The notes beneath the pieces are model-generated. The model saw nothing but the letters and a program-made list of their open reading frames with translations, made no database searches and was not told the DNA's origin. Below are positions 1 to 10,070 of a stretch of DNA of 64,000 bases, in pieces (the stretch's first letter is position 1; each line of letters starts with the position of its first letter). Source of the DNA: Rhizophagus irregularis (Eukaryota; Glomeromycota; Glomeromycetes; Glomerales; Glomeraceae); assembly GCF_026210795.1 (NCBI RefSeq), contig NC_089443.1, forward strand, positions 1,302,001 to 1,366,000. Reading direction: 5' to 3'. The translations under genes were made by a program, and so were the position numbers.

Positions 1-1101
1 TATCAATTCTGCATAGAAATTAGGCGTATCATCAGAAATTTCAAGTCTTTTACCATTACAAATATCTTTTGCCAAATTAATATCATGTGCTCTATTATAC
101 CAAGGTCTTTTTCCGGTTGCAAGAGTATTCATAACAATACCAAATGAATATATGGCAGAGGCAGTACTATAATTTTCGCCACATAAAACTTCCGGTGCAA
201 CATACGGTAAGACCCATATCTTTGAATTAAACCATTGTTTGTATCATAATCGCATGGTCCATGAAGACCCACGTCAGAAATGCGTGCATCTGTAGATACC
301 TTTTCGTCTTCGATAAGTAAATTTCCTCCGTGAAGATTCCCATGGATTTTCTTTCGGAATGAATTCTTTCAAGACCTCCAGCGATTCCCCATAACATATC
401 AATCACATCTCTCCAGGAAATAATTCCATTGCAATGGTCAAGATATTGATAAAGATTTCCGTTTTCGTAATATTTCATTACTATCATATAACTAGATGTT
501 GGACCTTTTGTAATACCAAACGTTCCAGCCAAGCCAATGAAGCAGGTTGTAGACATTTGTGATATACTTTAATCTATTAAGAAAAAAAATTGTTAAAATT
601 TAAACTTGTCACCACAATCATATTTATAATGCCGGCCGGAATTATGAAATGTTGATAATAATTCTGGCTGGCACTAAAAGTTTGATCATCATACCTGATT
701 AATGTAAGAACTTGAAATGTTTTGAGACGTTTCAAAGCGACATTCATTGGCCCATCTCGAGTCCATTCTTGCGCACCATCATCCCTGTTCCATCTAGGTC
801 CTTCCATCCAAAGAGCCGAATAAACGCTACTAAATCCACCTTTACCGACATATTTAACCATTTCGAATTTCTCAAAAGGAATCCATTCCAAGTAATCACA
901 AGCGTTTAGTTGAGTATATCGGATTAATTCGTCAATCTCTTTATTTCTTGATATCCAATATGGAAAGTTTTCTTTCATGGTATTAGTTTCGCATTTTAAG
1001 CACCATCCAAAAGAAATTCGAGGTTTACCACATTCTGGACAATCTTTCAGTTCTTTTGGAGTAAATTTATTTCCTTGTTGATAGGATAAATTCTTATTCA
1101 G
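1..1101 (-). pseudogene. Zinc-ribbon pseudokinase copy A, broken, cut by window edge
   Basis: Two-exon member of the local kinase-like family. Exon 1 is 1101-695, the intron 694-574, and exon 2 runs from 573 off the left edge. The N-terminal zinc ribbon (CPEC...WCLKC), glycine loop (GKGGFSSV) and VALK lysine are readable. Lesions against the open copy at 52.2 kb: the start ATG is CTG (1101-1099); three codons are lost at TQLNA/CDY; a 10-bp deletion just before the exon 1 end shifts the frame; about 5 bp are inserted at the start of exon 2; and two one-base homopolymer losses fall near positions 348 and 208. The open frame on this strand starts at an upstream ATG (1155), which is not the family start. 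Shared residues (IRYTQ, PYW, SERK) make the 52.2 kb gene its closest relative. The two homopolymer losses could be assembly errors, but the start loss and 10-bp deletion are unlikely to be. Confidence 0.9.
627..675. repeat. Small foldback element (GCCGGCCGGAATTAT type) in the intron of copy A
   Basis: The inverted arms TAATGCCGGCCGGAATTAT (627-645) and ATAATTCTGGCTGGCACTA (657-675) face each other across 11 bp. The same foldback sits in the intron of the 52.2 kb gene, where another transposon has split it. Related half-arms recur elsewhere in the window. Confidence 0.6.
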
Positions 1102-2930
1102 ACTTTTTTTCGTAAAAATAATAATTAAATCATCATGAGGTATATCAAGTTTCATTATTTTAGCCTGAACTATACGAGTATTTAGGAAATTATTTAAATA
1201 TTACAGAAAATTTAAGCTATTTATAACATGACTATATGCAATAAACTAAAAGGTTGAAAATAAAAAACTTTGGACTAACCAAGTTAACAGTTACTAGATA
1301 AGAAAAAATACGCGATAATAATACAGTATCTACCATTGGTTTCTTTTATAGTGTTTTTATCATGTAATTTTTCTCCTAATTCTTACGATTAATATTTACT
1401 TCTTACGGGACCAATTCTCCGCTCAACTCGTTTTTTAAGTAACCTCAATGGTTCATTGGTTCCCTATTAATTCCTTTTTGTTTTAGTTATATACTAACCA
1501 AGATTGGAAAATTTTCATTACAAATTACGTCGGTACAGAAGGATTATTAGGACAATAGTGTTACCAACCAACGTTCTATACGGATAAAAAGGATAGAAAG
1601 GGTTGGGCCGTTGGGGTAAGTGAAAAAAAAAAGTAATCGAAATGTGACACAGGATTATCTTCTGGGAATACAAAAATGAATTTAAAATAATTGAATGTTG
1701 TGATAGGCAATTCAGCTGTTATTTTGGAATACTATTGTAAAATTGGCGAAAATTCTAATAAAAAATTAATATAAACTGAGAAAAAATTTTATAAAATAAG
1801 TAAATAAAATAAAATGACGAAATACATATAATATATTTTGTATTACAAAAAAAAGAAAGAAAAGTTCCATTAGTAAAAATCTCGAACCTAATAATGAAAG
1901 AATTATAAATTTGTAATATATTATATTATTTCATCATTCTTTAAGGGTTTGTACTAACTCGATATTGAAATCTCTCTTTTAAACTAGTTCATATTGCAAA
2001 CCACTATAATTCCCTACAAGACAACCTATTATTTTCTTATTACACTTCTATCAAGTGTTAATCGTATAATCGATTCATTCTTAATGTCGCTGATATTTTA
2101 ATTGAATATCTATAAATTTTTACCTGAAATAACAATAAGTCGTAAAAATTATTTTTCCGCTAATAGATGACTAAATATTCGAATTCATAAATAAGGCAAG
2201 AAAATTTCTTGATTTTTTACAGTACAATATAAGTATAAGTATCAAAATTTCAAGGCGATAGTTTTGATTTAAAGACTCCAGGAACCATTGTAACCAAACT
2301 TGATTAAGCATTTACTACGATGTACTTTATTTATCGATCTTCCTATTAAGGAATTCACTTCATCAGATTATTCGCTTTTCTGTGCTGTATAGTAATTATA
2401 TAGTATAAGTTCTTGCCGAGGCGCTTTTACTGCGCTTTCTTTGTCATCTACATTTTTTAATGTAAATCCGAAATCGAATTTTGATTTTGCATAGCTGAAC
2501 GTGATTTAAAGGAGTAAGTCGTGAAAATTTTGATCGAAAACATTAAATTTATTTTTGTATACTATAAAATTCATTTTTTTAATATACACAAATAATAAAT
2601 AATGTTATCATCAAACGAAATGGTACTAGCGATCATGAGTGAAAAACATGTATACAAATTTATTAGCCATGAACATGTGATTAAAGTCTTTACCATATGA
2701 TTAAGTTAAAAACTTATTCCGAAACAGGTTTGCGTGTAAAATTCTTTATTAGCCGTATTTAAATGGAAAATAAGGACTTTTTTCAATTTACACAATAGAT
2801 GTATATGTAATATTCGGTAAGATTGTCGAAAATAAAAACTAAGTTCAAAATAAAAGTTACATTTAATTTTTATTTTACGACATTTTTATGGCGATCCATA
2901 TTAAAATGTGTCATTTCTTGTTACGCTTCG
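1102..2930 (-). repeat. Duplicated upstream region of copy A (inverted relative to 50.06-52.2 kb)
   Basis: This is non-coding AT-rich DNA. Read on the minus strand it aligns along its length with the region upstream of the 52.2 kb gene. Anchors are the segment around 1570 (AACGTTCTATACGG, reverse complement near 51485), the stretch with GCGCTTTCTTTGTCATCTAC near 2430 (reverse complement near 50690), and GGCGATCCATATTA near 2892 (reverse complement near 50070). I see no gene in it. Confidence 0.85.
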
Positions 2931-2939
2931 GTTGTAATA

Positions 2940-4400
2940 CTGTAGTACACGAGGATTTGAGGTGTCAATAATAGTTAAGATCGATTTAACAATGGTAATA
3001 TTTACTAGATTATTTTTTAGATAATCTATTATAAAATTTCTTTTATTTTGCACACGAAAATAGCCTTTTATTCAGAACAGTAAATATTAGTATTAGTTTT
3101 CATTTGAGTAACATGTCACAAAATTTGAGCAAAAAAAATTATAAATCACGAACGAGATTGGTCACAAGTATATAAAGCGGTAAATCTCATTTTTTTGATT
3201 AAATTATTATTATAGACACCTTTAAAGAGTATCTTTATTTATGTAAATGAAATTTAACCACTGCTGCACATATAAAAATCTCAATAAATGTGTAACGTCA
3301 ACGTACAGTATATCAACAGTTATTTTGATTCACGTAAAAAATTGTGATAACATAAATATTATTAAACTGTACGCTACTGCACAGACAAAGTGTAAAGGAA
3401 AAACGAAGAAAGTTGAGCTTTCACCTACCAAATCTTACTTGCAAATAGTTTGTCAAACGGAACTCAGGATTCTCCAATATAGTATTGGCCGATCTTAACA
3501 ACTTAATTTACCGTAAAAAGAAAGGTCGAATTTCGACCTCCAAAATAGCCGTACAACGTAAAGCTAATGCATTTTTATTTATGTCTTAAAACAAACAAAC
3601 GTCTTTTACAAACCAAACATTTCAATCAAAATTGTAGATTCAATCCATCCTCGTGGAAATGTCCCTAGGTCTTGCTCACGAAATTTTGGGCATTATTATG
3701 AGAACTTCTAAATGATGATCTACTCGACTACTAAGATATTCTTTCGTAAACTTCCGATAATATAAATGACATTCAATAATTCAAACGAAGGCTTAAAAAG
3801 TTTCTTTAGAAATAATAAATATTTTATTACATAAATTTCCAAATCTGCATAGAAAAATCGATTTTGAGATAAAACATTCTAATATGATCGTCACATTCGA
3901 ATCAGGAATAGAATAATTGAGACTTTTTTGGATAAAATTGCTCGTTATCAGATTAAATAAATATTATTATTACTTATTATAAATTAAAAATTGTTAATCT
4001 GCCCATGGAGTATTATAAAACGTAAATCTTTATAATACTCTGCATAATAAATAATAAGCAAGGAATATTTGGCTTGTCTGTGTATTCTAACTTACTCTTG
4101 ATAAATCAACAATGCTTCGTATCCGTATCCGGGATCTAATAGGTTAGGGTATATATTTTTTTCGAATATCGGATATAGCGGATAAAGGAAACATCCGGTA
4201 ACCGGTTTGACCGTTATCCGAAACCTAATTTATAAGCTTTATCTGCAGCCACCCCAAAAATAAGTTTTTTTTTTTACATTTACATAAATTTTTTACTAAA
4301 TATCAAAATCGAAATAAAAATAATAATTATTTCATCGGATTTTCACGGCGCAGTGACTCCGTGAAATAACTTATAATCACGGCTCAAGAAAAAAATCATA
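2940..4400 (+). repeat. Duplicated block B, copy 1 (direct relative to 48.16-50.06 kb)
   Basis: Starts near ACACGAGGATTTGAGGTGTC and matches 48.19 kb onward in the same orientation, although the flanking blocks are inverted between the two loci. A diverged third copy lies at about 40.3-43.1 kb. An 83-codon open frame at 3247-3498 is broken by a one-base insertion in the 48 kb copy, so I treat the block as non-coding. It is rich in TATCCGGATA-like motifs near its right end. Confidence 0.8.
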
Positions 4401-4750
4401 CATAATTGGTGTGACCGTAATTTGATAGTTGTCCCACTATTGATTGTTTGATAAAATACATGATATAAATATATATATATACAGTATATTTTTTTACTAT
4501 AGACGACTATCTGATTCTGATAAAAGGAAATTCCGACGATAACATAAAGTAAGCAAAAAAACTGAAATTTATTTTCTATTTAAAATTATTAAATATTAAT
4601 AAAAAACCAATTATTTTAACGTTTATAGACATTATTAAAGGAATATTTCCTTGATATAAAACATTAATTTTTGTAAAGTATTTACATATTAATAAAAATA
4701 TTTTTAAAATTGTTACTTAATTTTTGCGACGTATTAATAAAAAAAATATT
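4400..4750 (-). repeat. Duplicated block C, copy 1 (inverted relative to 47.87-48.16 kb)
   Basis: The segment around TTGTCCCACTATTGATTGTTTG (about 4427-4448) through the run of AATTAATA-rich DNA is the reverse complement of 47.87-48.16 kb. It contains a (TA)n run near 4465. No coding capacity was seen. Confidence 0.75.
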
Positions 4751-4798
4751 AATTTTTTACAATTAAGGGCGTTCTCAAGCATCTCCCTCAATTAGACC

Positions 4799-5002
4799 GC
4801 ACTCCGGTTTGTGGGCGCCGTTTGTGTCGATCTTCACCATATAAGGAACAAGTGACATTTAACTGTCACCTGATCACGTGCAGCCACGAGTTCAAAAACA
4901 TTAAGTATCTGAGGGACGGTTTTTTTTAGCGGCCTGATCTTTATTTGTCACTGCATAAAACATCACACCCCACCAAAAACCGCGCCCACAAAACCGGGGT
5001 GA
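4799..5002. mobile_element. 204-bp miniature inverted-repeat element with 9-bp target duplication (Mutator-like)
   Basis: The terminal inverted repeats read CACTCCGGTTTGTGGGCGC at the left and, reverse-complemented, CACCCCGGTTTTGTGGGCGC at the right. The 9-bp direct repeat AATTAGACC flanks the element exactly (4790-4798 and 5003-5011). It is clearly GC-richer than its surroundings and has no coding capacity. A 9-bp duplication with long terminal repeats is the usual pattern of Mutator-like elements; the assignment rests on that pattern only. Confidence 0.85.
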
Positions 5003-5223
5003 AATTAGACCTGATAGTGATGTCATTGTGCTCAAGTATCACAATCAATGACGAGATCAATAGAATTATAAGCTCGATTTAGCTTGAGCATGCCTCTTTT
5101 ATAGTTTAACATAAATTTTTTAAGCAACAGTTTTTTTTATGATAACTAATTTTATAGTTTTCGAAGTTTCAAACCCAATTTTTAATGCAACCACTTTAAA
5201 TGATTTTACGAACTTGCAACTTT

Positions 5224-5487
5224 TTTGCAACAGCAAAGTCAAATATTGGCTCTAAATGAAGCTATACGACAAGAAAAAGTAAATACATATTCTTTTTAAA
5301 TGTAATATAGGTCTTTATTGATTTCTTTTTTATAGGCATCTTCTTCCATTGATTGTAATAATCCTGTCACTATTTCTCCTGATTATGCAACTTCAACTTC
5401 AATTCCACCTACACCAATTCGTGCTAGCAAGCCATCAAATCGATGGACATCAGCAGAAATTCGGATACTTATTAAAGAGGTTGGAGC
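5224..5487 (+). pseudogene. Myb/SANT-like gene fragment
   Basis: An open reading of LQQQSQILALNEAIRQEK ends at a GTAAAT donor (5279). A likely 57-bp intron ends at TATAG (5335). The next exon reads on through a Ser/Thr/Pro-rich stretch into NRWTSAEIRILIKEVG, which resembles the first helix of the Myb/SANT-like domains common in fungal and transposon-associated proteins. The reading is cut immediately afterwards by the inverted-repeat array that starts at 5488, and no further SANT helices follow. It is probably the stump of a gene truncated by that insertion. The domain call rests on one helix and is tentative. Confidence 0.45.
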
Positions 5488-6060
5488 AGCAGGGAGGGCG
5501 TGCAGACCAATTTATTTTAACCTGGGACCCAAGAATGATAGTTTTCGAAATAAGCATTCTGGGCCCTCCCTGCTACTAAAATGATTACTTATTAATTTCG
5601 CCATTCTAGGGCTCTTTAAATATAGTTCTAGTATATCAATAAAATTAGTATTCTTAGAACGTATTCTAGCCCCTCTCTCTCAATAAAATTACTAATTTGT
5701 TTCTTGCCTTTGTGTGCCTTCCTGATTATAATCCTAACATAATAAAAATTTACGCTTAGTAGAAAGTATGTGCAGACTGTGTTATTTTCGCCTGAAAACC
5801 TCAAGAATGATAGTTGACGAATAATGTGCTCCAGCCCCTCTTACTTATCAAAATACTAATTTGTTTTCTTGTCTTTGTGTACCTTCCTGATTATAATTTC
5901 GTCATAATAAAAATTTACACCTAGATGTAAAAAAAAAATACACCTTTGATCTATATACCAGACCTTTCTCACTCATCAGAATCATAAATTTGTTATCTTG
6001 CATTTGTACGCTTTTCTGGTTATAATTCTGCGTGTAGACCAAATTATTTTCACCTGAAGG
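5488..6060 (+). repeat. Degenerate tandem array with a perfect 12-bp terminal inverted repeat in its first unit
   Basis: AGCAGGGAGGGC (5488-5499) and GCCCTCCCTGCT (5563-5574) are a perfect inverted pair bounding 87 bp. The enclosed motif (GTGCAGACC...TTATTTT...CCTG...AAGAATGATAGTT) recurs, decayed, near 5770 and again near 6030, so units are roughly 260-270 bp long. A second recurring motif is TGCCTTCCTGATTATAAT. The array begins exactly where the SANT-like reading stops. Confidence 0.6.
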
Positions 6061-6459
6061 GTAGGTGTAAAAAAAAAGGGGGGAACCTAGCGAGATTGAG
6101 TGACAAGACGCTCATGGTGTGAAAAAAAAATGGATAGCATGATGTAAATAAAAAATCGGCTAGAAGGTGTACCCATGTAAAGTACCTCATACAGTAAACA
6201 GATTAGTTGAATAGGCCAAAATCATCATAAATCTCATTAGTATACAGTCACATATACATGAGTTAAAAAATACAAGCCCTTTATTGTTATTAATTTGATT
6301 GGCTTATTAAACATTAATATCAAATTTAGATTTTGTCAATTACGTAATCGGCCTGATACTGCTATTAGATTTTTATAACAGACAATTTGTCACAGCTAGT
6401 CAGTGATTAACAATAATGAACAGACTTTTAATCATCATTTACATCATTTACATCATTAC

Positions 6460-6645
6460 GCGTATATCTTCTCTTTTTCATTACAATATAAAAACATATA
6501 ACTGTATTTCGCTTTTTCTCTTCTTGTATGTAAAAATATATTTTAACTGTGTTTCACTTTTTCTCTTCTCGTATATAAAAACATATTTCTTCTAATTACA
6601 CGTATATAAAAAACATATTTCGTTTTTTCTCTTTTATCTAAAAAT
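6460..6645 (+). promoter_or_regulatory. Repeated TATA-like/CT-rich upstream region of the protease gene
   Basis: Three imperfect copies of a ~60-bp unit: CTTTTTCTCTTCT, then CGTATATAAAAACATAT, then a TTTCGCTTTTTCTC tract. The last copy ends about 15 bp before the ATG at 6659. The repeated TATATAAAAA boxes and pyrimidine tracts look like a duplicated core promoter. This is inference from position and composition only. Confidence 0.4.
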
Positions 6646-6658
6646 TGAAACCTTTAAA

Positions 6659-7135
6659 ATGCTTGAAACGAATATTTCTTATGATCCAACTTCTTTTGAT
6701 GTTCTAATCAAGGACATTGGCGCACAAGATCTTCACAAAGTGATTTCAGATGAACTTAATGTAGGGTATCTCTCAGACTCAAATCAAGAACATGACGGTG
6801 ATGTAGATGGAATTATTTATGGTCGAGGCTTCCGACTTATTTGTACTTTAACAGTTAAAATAAGAGCAAAGATCAAATTTGTGCACTTTATCGTCGATAC
6901 GGGTTCACCATCAACATACCTTTCCGATGATGCATTATCTGCATTTGGCCTAACTATTTCTAACCCAGATTATTTCATTAATGCAAGAATCAATAATAAA
7001 GATACAGTTGTTTTGATGTCACCGCCAGGTTCGCACTTCAGTGGGATAAATCTTCTTGGATCAGAATTCTTGAAATTTGCAGGAGCAACATTAGTTGCTG
7101 AGTACCATGATAACTGTTTTACTCTGAGGTTTTAA
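6659..7135 (+). CDS. Solitary retropepsin-like aspartic protease domain protein
   Basis: Intronless open frame of 158 residues. Residues 75-89 read VHFIVDTGSPSTYLS, the active-site loop of clan AA aspartic proteases with catalytic Asp80 in DTGS. Residues 130-138 (GINLLGSEF) match the hydrophobic-hydrophobic-Gly motif that closes a retropepsin monomer. A short acidic leader (residues 30-50) precedes the domain. One DTG motif and about 100 domain residues imply an enzyme that must dimerise, as retroviral and Ddi1-type proteases do. No reverse transcriptase, integrase or gag-like frame lies nearby, so this is either a domesticated protease or a fungal single-domain family. The frame is clean, with a repeated TATA region just upstream and TAA followed by AT-rich DNA. 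Substrate unknown. Confidence 0.75.
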   Translation: MLETNISYDPTSFDVLIKDIGAQDLHKVISDELNVGYLSDSNQEHDGDVDGIIYGRGFRLICTLTVKIRAKIKFVHFIVDTGSPSTYLSDDALSAFGLTISNPDYFINARINNKDTVVLMSPPGSHFSGINLLGSEFLKFAGATLVAEYHDNCFTLRF

Positions 7136-7384
7136 AATCAGTGCTTCTATTGTGCAATCCGCATTTTACAGATTAAAAAGAACTTGATATTGAAAGTAAC
7201 TAATAAATCATTAAAAAGAGACGGAAAAAGGAAGAAATAACATAGAAACATCAGTTATTTTATAATTCTACAATATCTGTCTGATATATTTTATTTGTCT
7301 CTATACTGTAATGTTGTGTTTATTACAATTTAAAAACTGATATGTAAAACTGCTTAAATAAAAAAAATATATATATAACATATA

Positions 7385-7612
7385 TTAAGTAACTCTTTCA
7401 GCCCATTGCTGGGGAGGTTCATGAGGTCTAATAATAGATAAATAATCATATTGTTTTTCTATTTCGACCACTTTTTCATACCAATAGTTATCAGTTTGAG
7501 GACAACTGTTAAAAACATGTTTCATATCATATCCGGGGCAGAGATTGATAGGCCTAGGAACAGTTTTATTATAAATATTTTCTAATATGATCTTAACTAT
7601 AGCACCACGCAT
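7385..7612 (-). CDS. Unrecognised 75-residue ORF
   Basis: MRGAIVKIIL... to ...PPQQWAERVT; ordinary amino-acid composition rather than the Phe/Ile/Asn-rich look of random AT-rich frames. It contains two prolines before a Cys (PRPINLCPG), a second Cys (NSCPQ) and an acidic/aromatic tail. No family recognised. It lies about 210 bp downstream of the 228-residue frame on the same strand and might be a further exon of that gene, but I see no convincing splice pair joining them. Confidence 0.4.
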   Translation of the reverse strand: MRGAIVKIILENIYNKTVPRPINLCPGYDMKHVFNSCPQTDNYWYEKVVEIEKQYDYLSIIRPHEPPQQWAERVT

Positions 7613-7822
7613 ATTTATTAGTAAATTAGAGATTTATAGCAATTTCAGAGATTTATAGTATTTTTAATGAATTCTGGCGATTCTTTAGCAACTTATTCTA
7701 TAGAATATCATCATCCATTTTTGTACAACATGAGATCAGTTCTAGCTCCCTAACAGTTCCCATGACACTACCCTGGCACTATCATAGCGCTAATATAGAA
7801 CCAAGAATCATGGGATGATCGG

Positions 7823-8509
7823 CTAAGATGATTTCATAAAAGTAAGGGCTTTTTCTAACCCCTGCACCTGTGTCTTCATTTTATTAATTTCATAGCGCAG
7901 TTGATTATTTGCCTTAATTCGTTCCTCATGTTCTCTAGTCAGATTTTGCATAAAACGGCCAAAGGTTTCTTTATTATATTTAAGCATTTGCTTTTGCAGA
8001 ACATTAACCCGGCTATTAATTTCCGTCTCATAATCACATACAATATTACCTGTTTGTGTTCCATTGTCTGTGACATAAGAAATAAGCAATGTTAAGGGTG
8101 CCAGACATTCAGGCCAACTTTGGGGACATAATTTTTTCTGATCCATAGTTTTGTGATTCCGGTCTAATGATTTCTGGTAAATCTCTAATGTATGGAGCAA
8201 ATAATCCTCTATACGATTATTTTTCTCTGAAATCTGGTTTAGGGGAATAGGTTTCTGCGAATGATTTAAGAGCCTTTGATATGCCCTATCTTTTATACTT
8301 ACTGGAAGTCTATCAGTAATGTGTTTATAATCCAGATGGAACATTATACTCAGATATTTTGCGTGCAAAAAATCTTGCATGCAAAATTTTATTATAGGGT
8401 TAGCTGATTTAGGATTAGTTTGCAGATCCCTCATGATTTTATTTATTCGATAAGCAGTCATACAGCGTTTACAGATACATAAAATTAAAAAAGGAGAAAG
8501 GTCCGACAT
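7823..8509 (-). CDS. Unrecognised 228-residue protein with C-terminal coiled coil
   Basis: Open frame starting at ATG 8509 (context GGCCCATGT). The N-terminus has a Cys-rich start (ILCICKRC, residues 10-17), then a mixed helical region. Residues about 170-228 are strongly charged and heptad-like (NVLQKQMLKYNKE..., EINKMKTQVQGLEKAL), predicting a coiled coil that runs almost to the stop. No catalytic motif seen. Gln/Asn/Lys content and the clean composition argue for a real gene. It lies downstream of the broken SAM-nuclease gene on the same strand. I do not recognise the family; dimerisation through the tail is the only function I would infer. Confidence 0.55.
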   Translation of the reverse strand: MSDLSPFLILCICKRCMTAYRINKIMRDLQTNPKSANPIIKFCMQDFLHAKYLSIMFHLDYKHITDRLPVSIKDRAYQRLLNHSQKPIPLNQISEKNNRIEDYLLHTLEIYQKSLDRNHKTMDQKKLCPQSWPECLAPLTLLISYVTDNGTQTGNIVCDYETEINSRVNVLQKQMLKYNKETFGRFMQNLTREHEERIKANNQLRYEINKMKTQVQGLEKALTFMKSS

Positions 8510-8539
8510 GGGCCAAGAAACTTTATTAGTTAATTTATG

Positions 8540-9762
8540 TTAATCATACTTTACAATACTACATATAAAAAAAAAGAGCCAAACTTTGAGAAGCGGACAT
8601 CGTGTCCTCATCTCAGAATTTATATATCCCGTGACTACTGCACAGAACCTGCACATTCTGGCTAATATACATGCAAATAGCCAATTATTTTTTCGTTCGA
8701 TACCCTCTACTCTCGCCTTCTTCCTATCAGGTTCTTCCTCCACACATGCCCTATCCTTTATTATCCCTACCACCACACTTAAAACCTTTTTCACGCCATT
8801 ACACAGCTTTTGATATTCTGCAGACTTTTTATCCAAAGCATCTTTGGAAAATTCGATACTTAACGGAAGCTTGCTTCCTTGAGAAATTCTTCCAGGGGTA
8901 TAGAATAGGAAGTGCCAGTCTCAAGCTGTTGTCACTATACCATAGAGATAATCATAATCATTCCCATCATCCCGCTTTCACTTTCTCTTGTTCGTTTCAT
9001 ACGAACTCTCAAGCTGTTTGATATTCTGAGCGAAGCCTTCGATTACATTCCACTGTGATTTGTCCTCTGTAATGCAAATAAGGTTCTCGACATCCTGACC
9101 AGAGGAAGAATAAAGTATGGCGTTAGTATGGCTTATATATCATATAAAAAAAAGTGCAGACATGCATCACTCACCTTGATCGCATAATCAACCTGCCCAG
9201 AGCTTTCTTCACCTATTACTTCATATTCAGGCCTCATACTTAATTCTTTCCCTGTGTCATCCCTGGTTATATTTATAGCGGAATGAAGAATGGCCACAAT
9301 GTACTCATTGCGCATGGCTTCCAAGCTATCCATAACCAAAGTTCCGTAATTTTTCAGCCTGACTAATATTTCCGCCATTGCTTGAAGTGCTCGTTAGTAT
9401 CCTCTATCTCATACGACTGCAGTGAAAAAAGTGGGATAGTGTCTGTACCGTTGCCATCAATACCGTATTTCGCTAACACCTCACTCAAACTCTTGTATGA
9501 GGAGAACACACGCTTCAGCTTTTCTTTGAGAGCCTGGACCTCTTTTGCAAGTCTCATAGCCGGTCCCATTTCTAATCCACACTCTTTGAAATCTTCTTTG
9601 GTCATGTCAAAAAAGTCTTGACCGGGCAATTTTCTTCTTACGGAGTATTCCCAAGTCATCGTCGTCGAGCTTTAGGTTCTGCTCTTTCAAAAAATTGATA
9701 AGGGTTTCTGTATCCCAGTTCTCAACTAAGTAAGAGTTGTGTTCGACTGTTGAGGTAGACAT
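8540..9762 (-). pseudogene. SAM-domain plus nuclease-like protein, broken by frameshifts and stops
   Basis: Reads from ATG 9762 as MSTSTVEHNSYLVENWD, then a SAM domain (TLINFLKEQNLKLDDDDLGIL..., continuing as GQDFFDMTKEDFKECGL and MGPAMRLAKEVQAL). The second half has EYEVIGEESSGQVDYAIK joined across an 80-bp intron (9174-9095, GTGAGT...CAG) to DVENLICITEDK and EGFAQNIKQLESS. The D...ExK plus downstream Gln pattern fits a PD-(D/E)XK nuclease fold, an architecture I associate with Rhizophagus and Crinkler-type proteins. Lesions: one extra C near 9622-9628 shifts the frame inside the SAM domain, a second frameshift lies near 9378, and TGA stops fall at 8978-8980 and 8921-8923. The tail after about 8690 is not recognisable. 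It shares the MSTST start with the CRN header upstream. Confidence 0.8.
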
Positions 9763-10070
9763 AGTGTTACGTTTTATAGGGATATTAGCTCGGATAAAAA
9801 ATAGTGTTATGTTCGGAAGAAAAATAGAGTTTTATTTCTAGTGGGAACGCAGGTGTTAATATAGGTTTTTATGTCGCATAGGCATTGCATCATCGCACGT
9901 GACCCTTTCTCATATACATTCGATAAAATAATACTTTATTTATGAAATAAAAACGTTGCTGGCCGGAAGGGTCTCAGAGGGACCAAGTCGGCCTACAATA
10001 CATAAAAACTATTACATAGCATGATAATGAAATATAGATAAAAAATTCTATCTAGTCGCTAGGAAAGAAT

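Noticed and set aside
712-909. Plus-strand frame opposite copy A exon 1
   Set aside because: Antisense shadow of the conserved exon.
3247-3498. 83-codon frame in block B as a gene
   Set aside because: The duplicate at 48.49 kb has an extra A in GTAAAAAAATTG that breaks the frame, and the diverged 40.45 kb copy has other indels; no motif.
8586-9021. Plus-strand frames opposite the SAM-nuclease gene
   Set aside because: The minus strand carries the recognisable family reading through both stops; the plus frames are its shadow.
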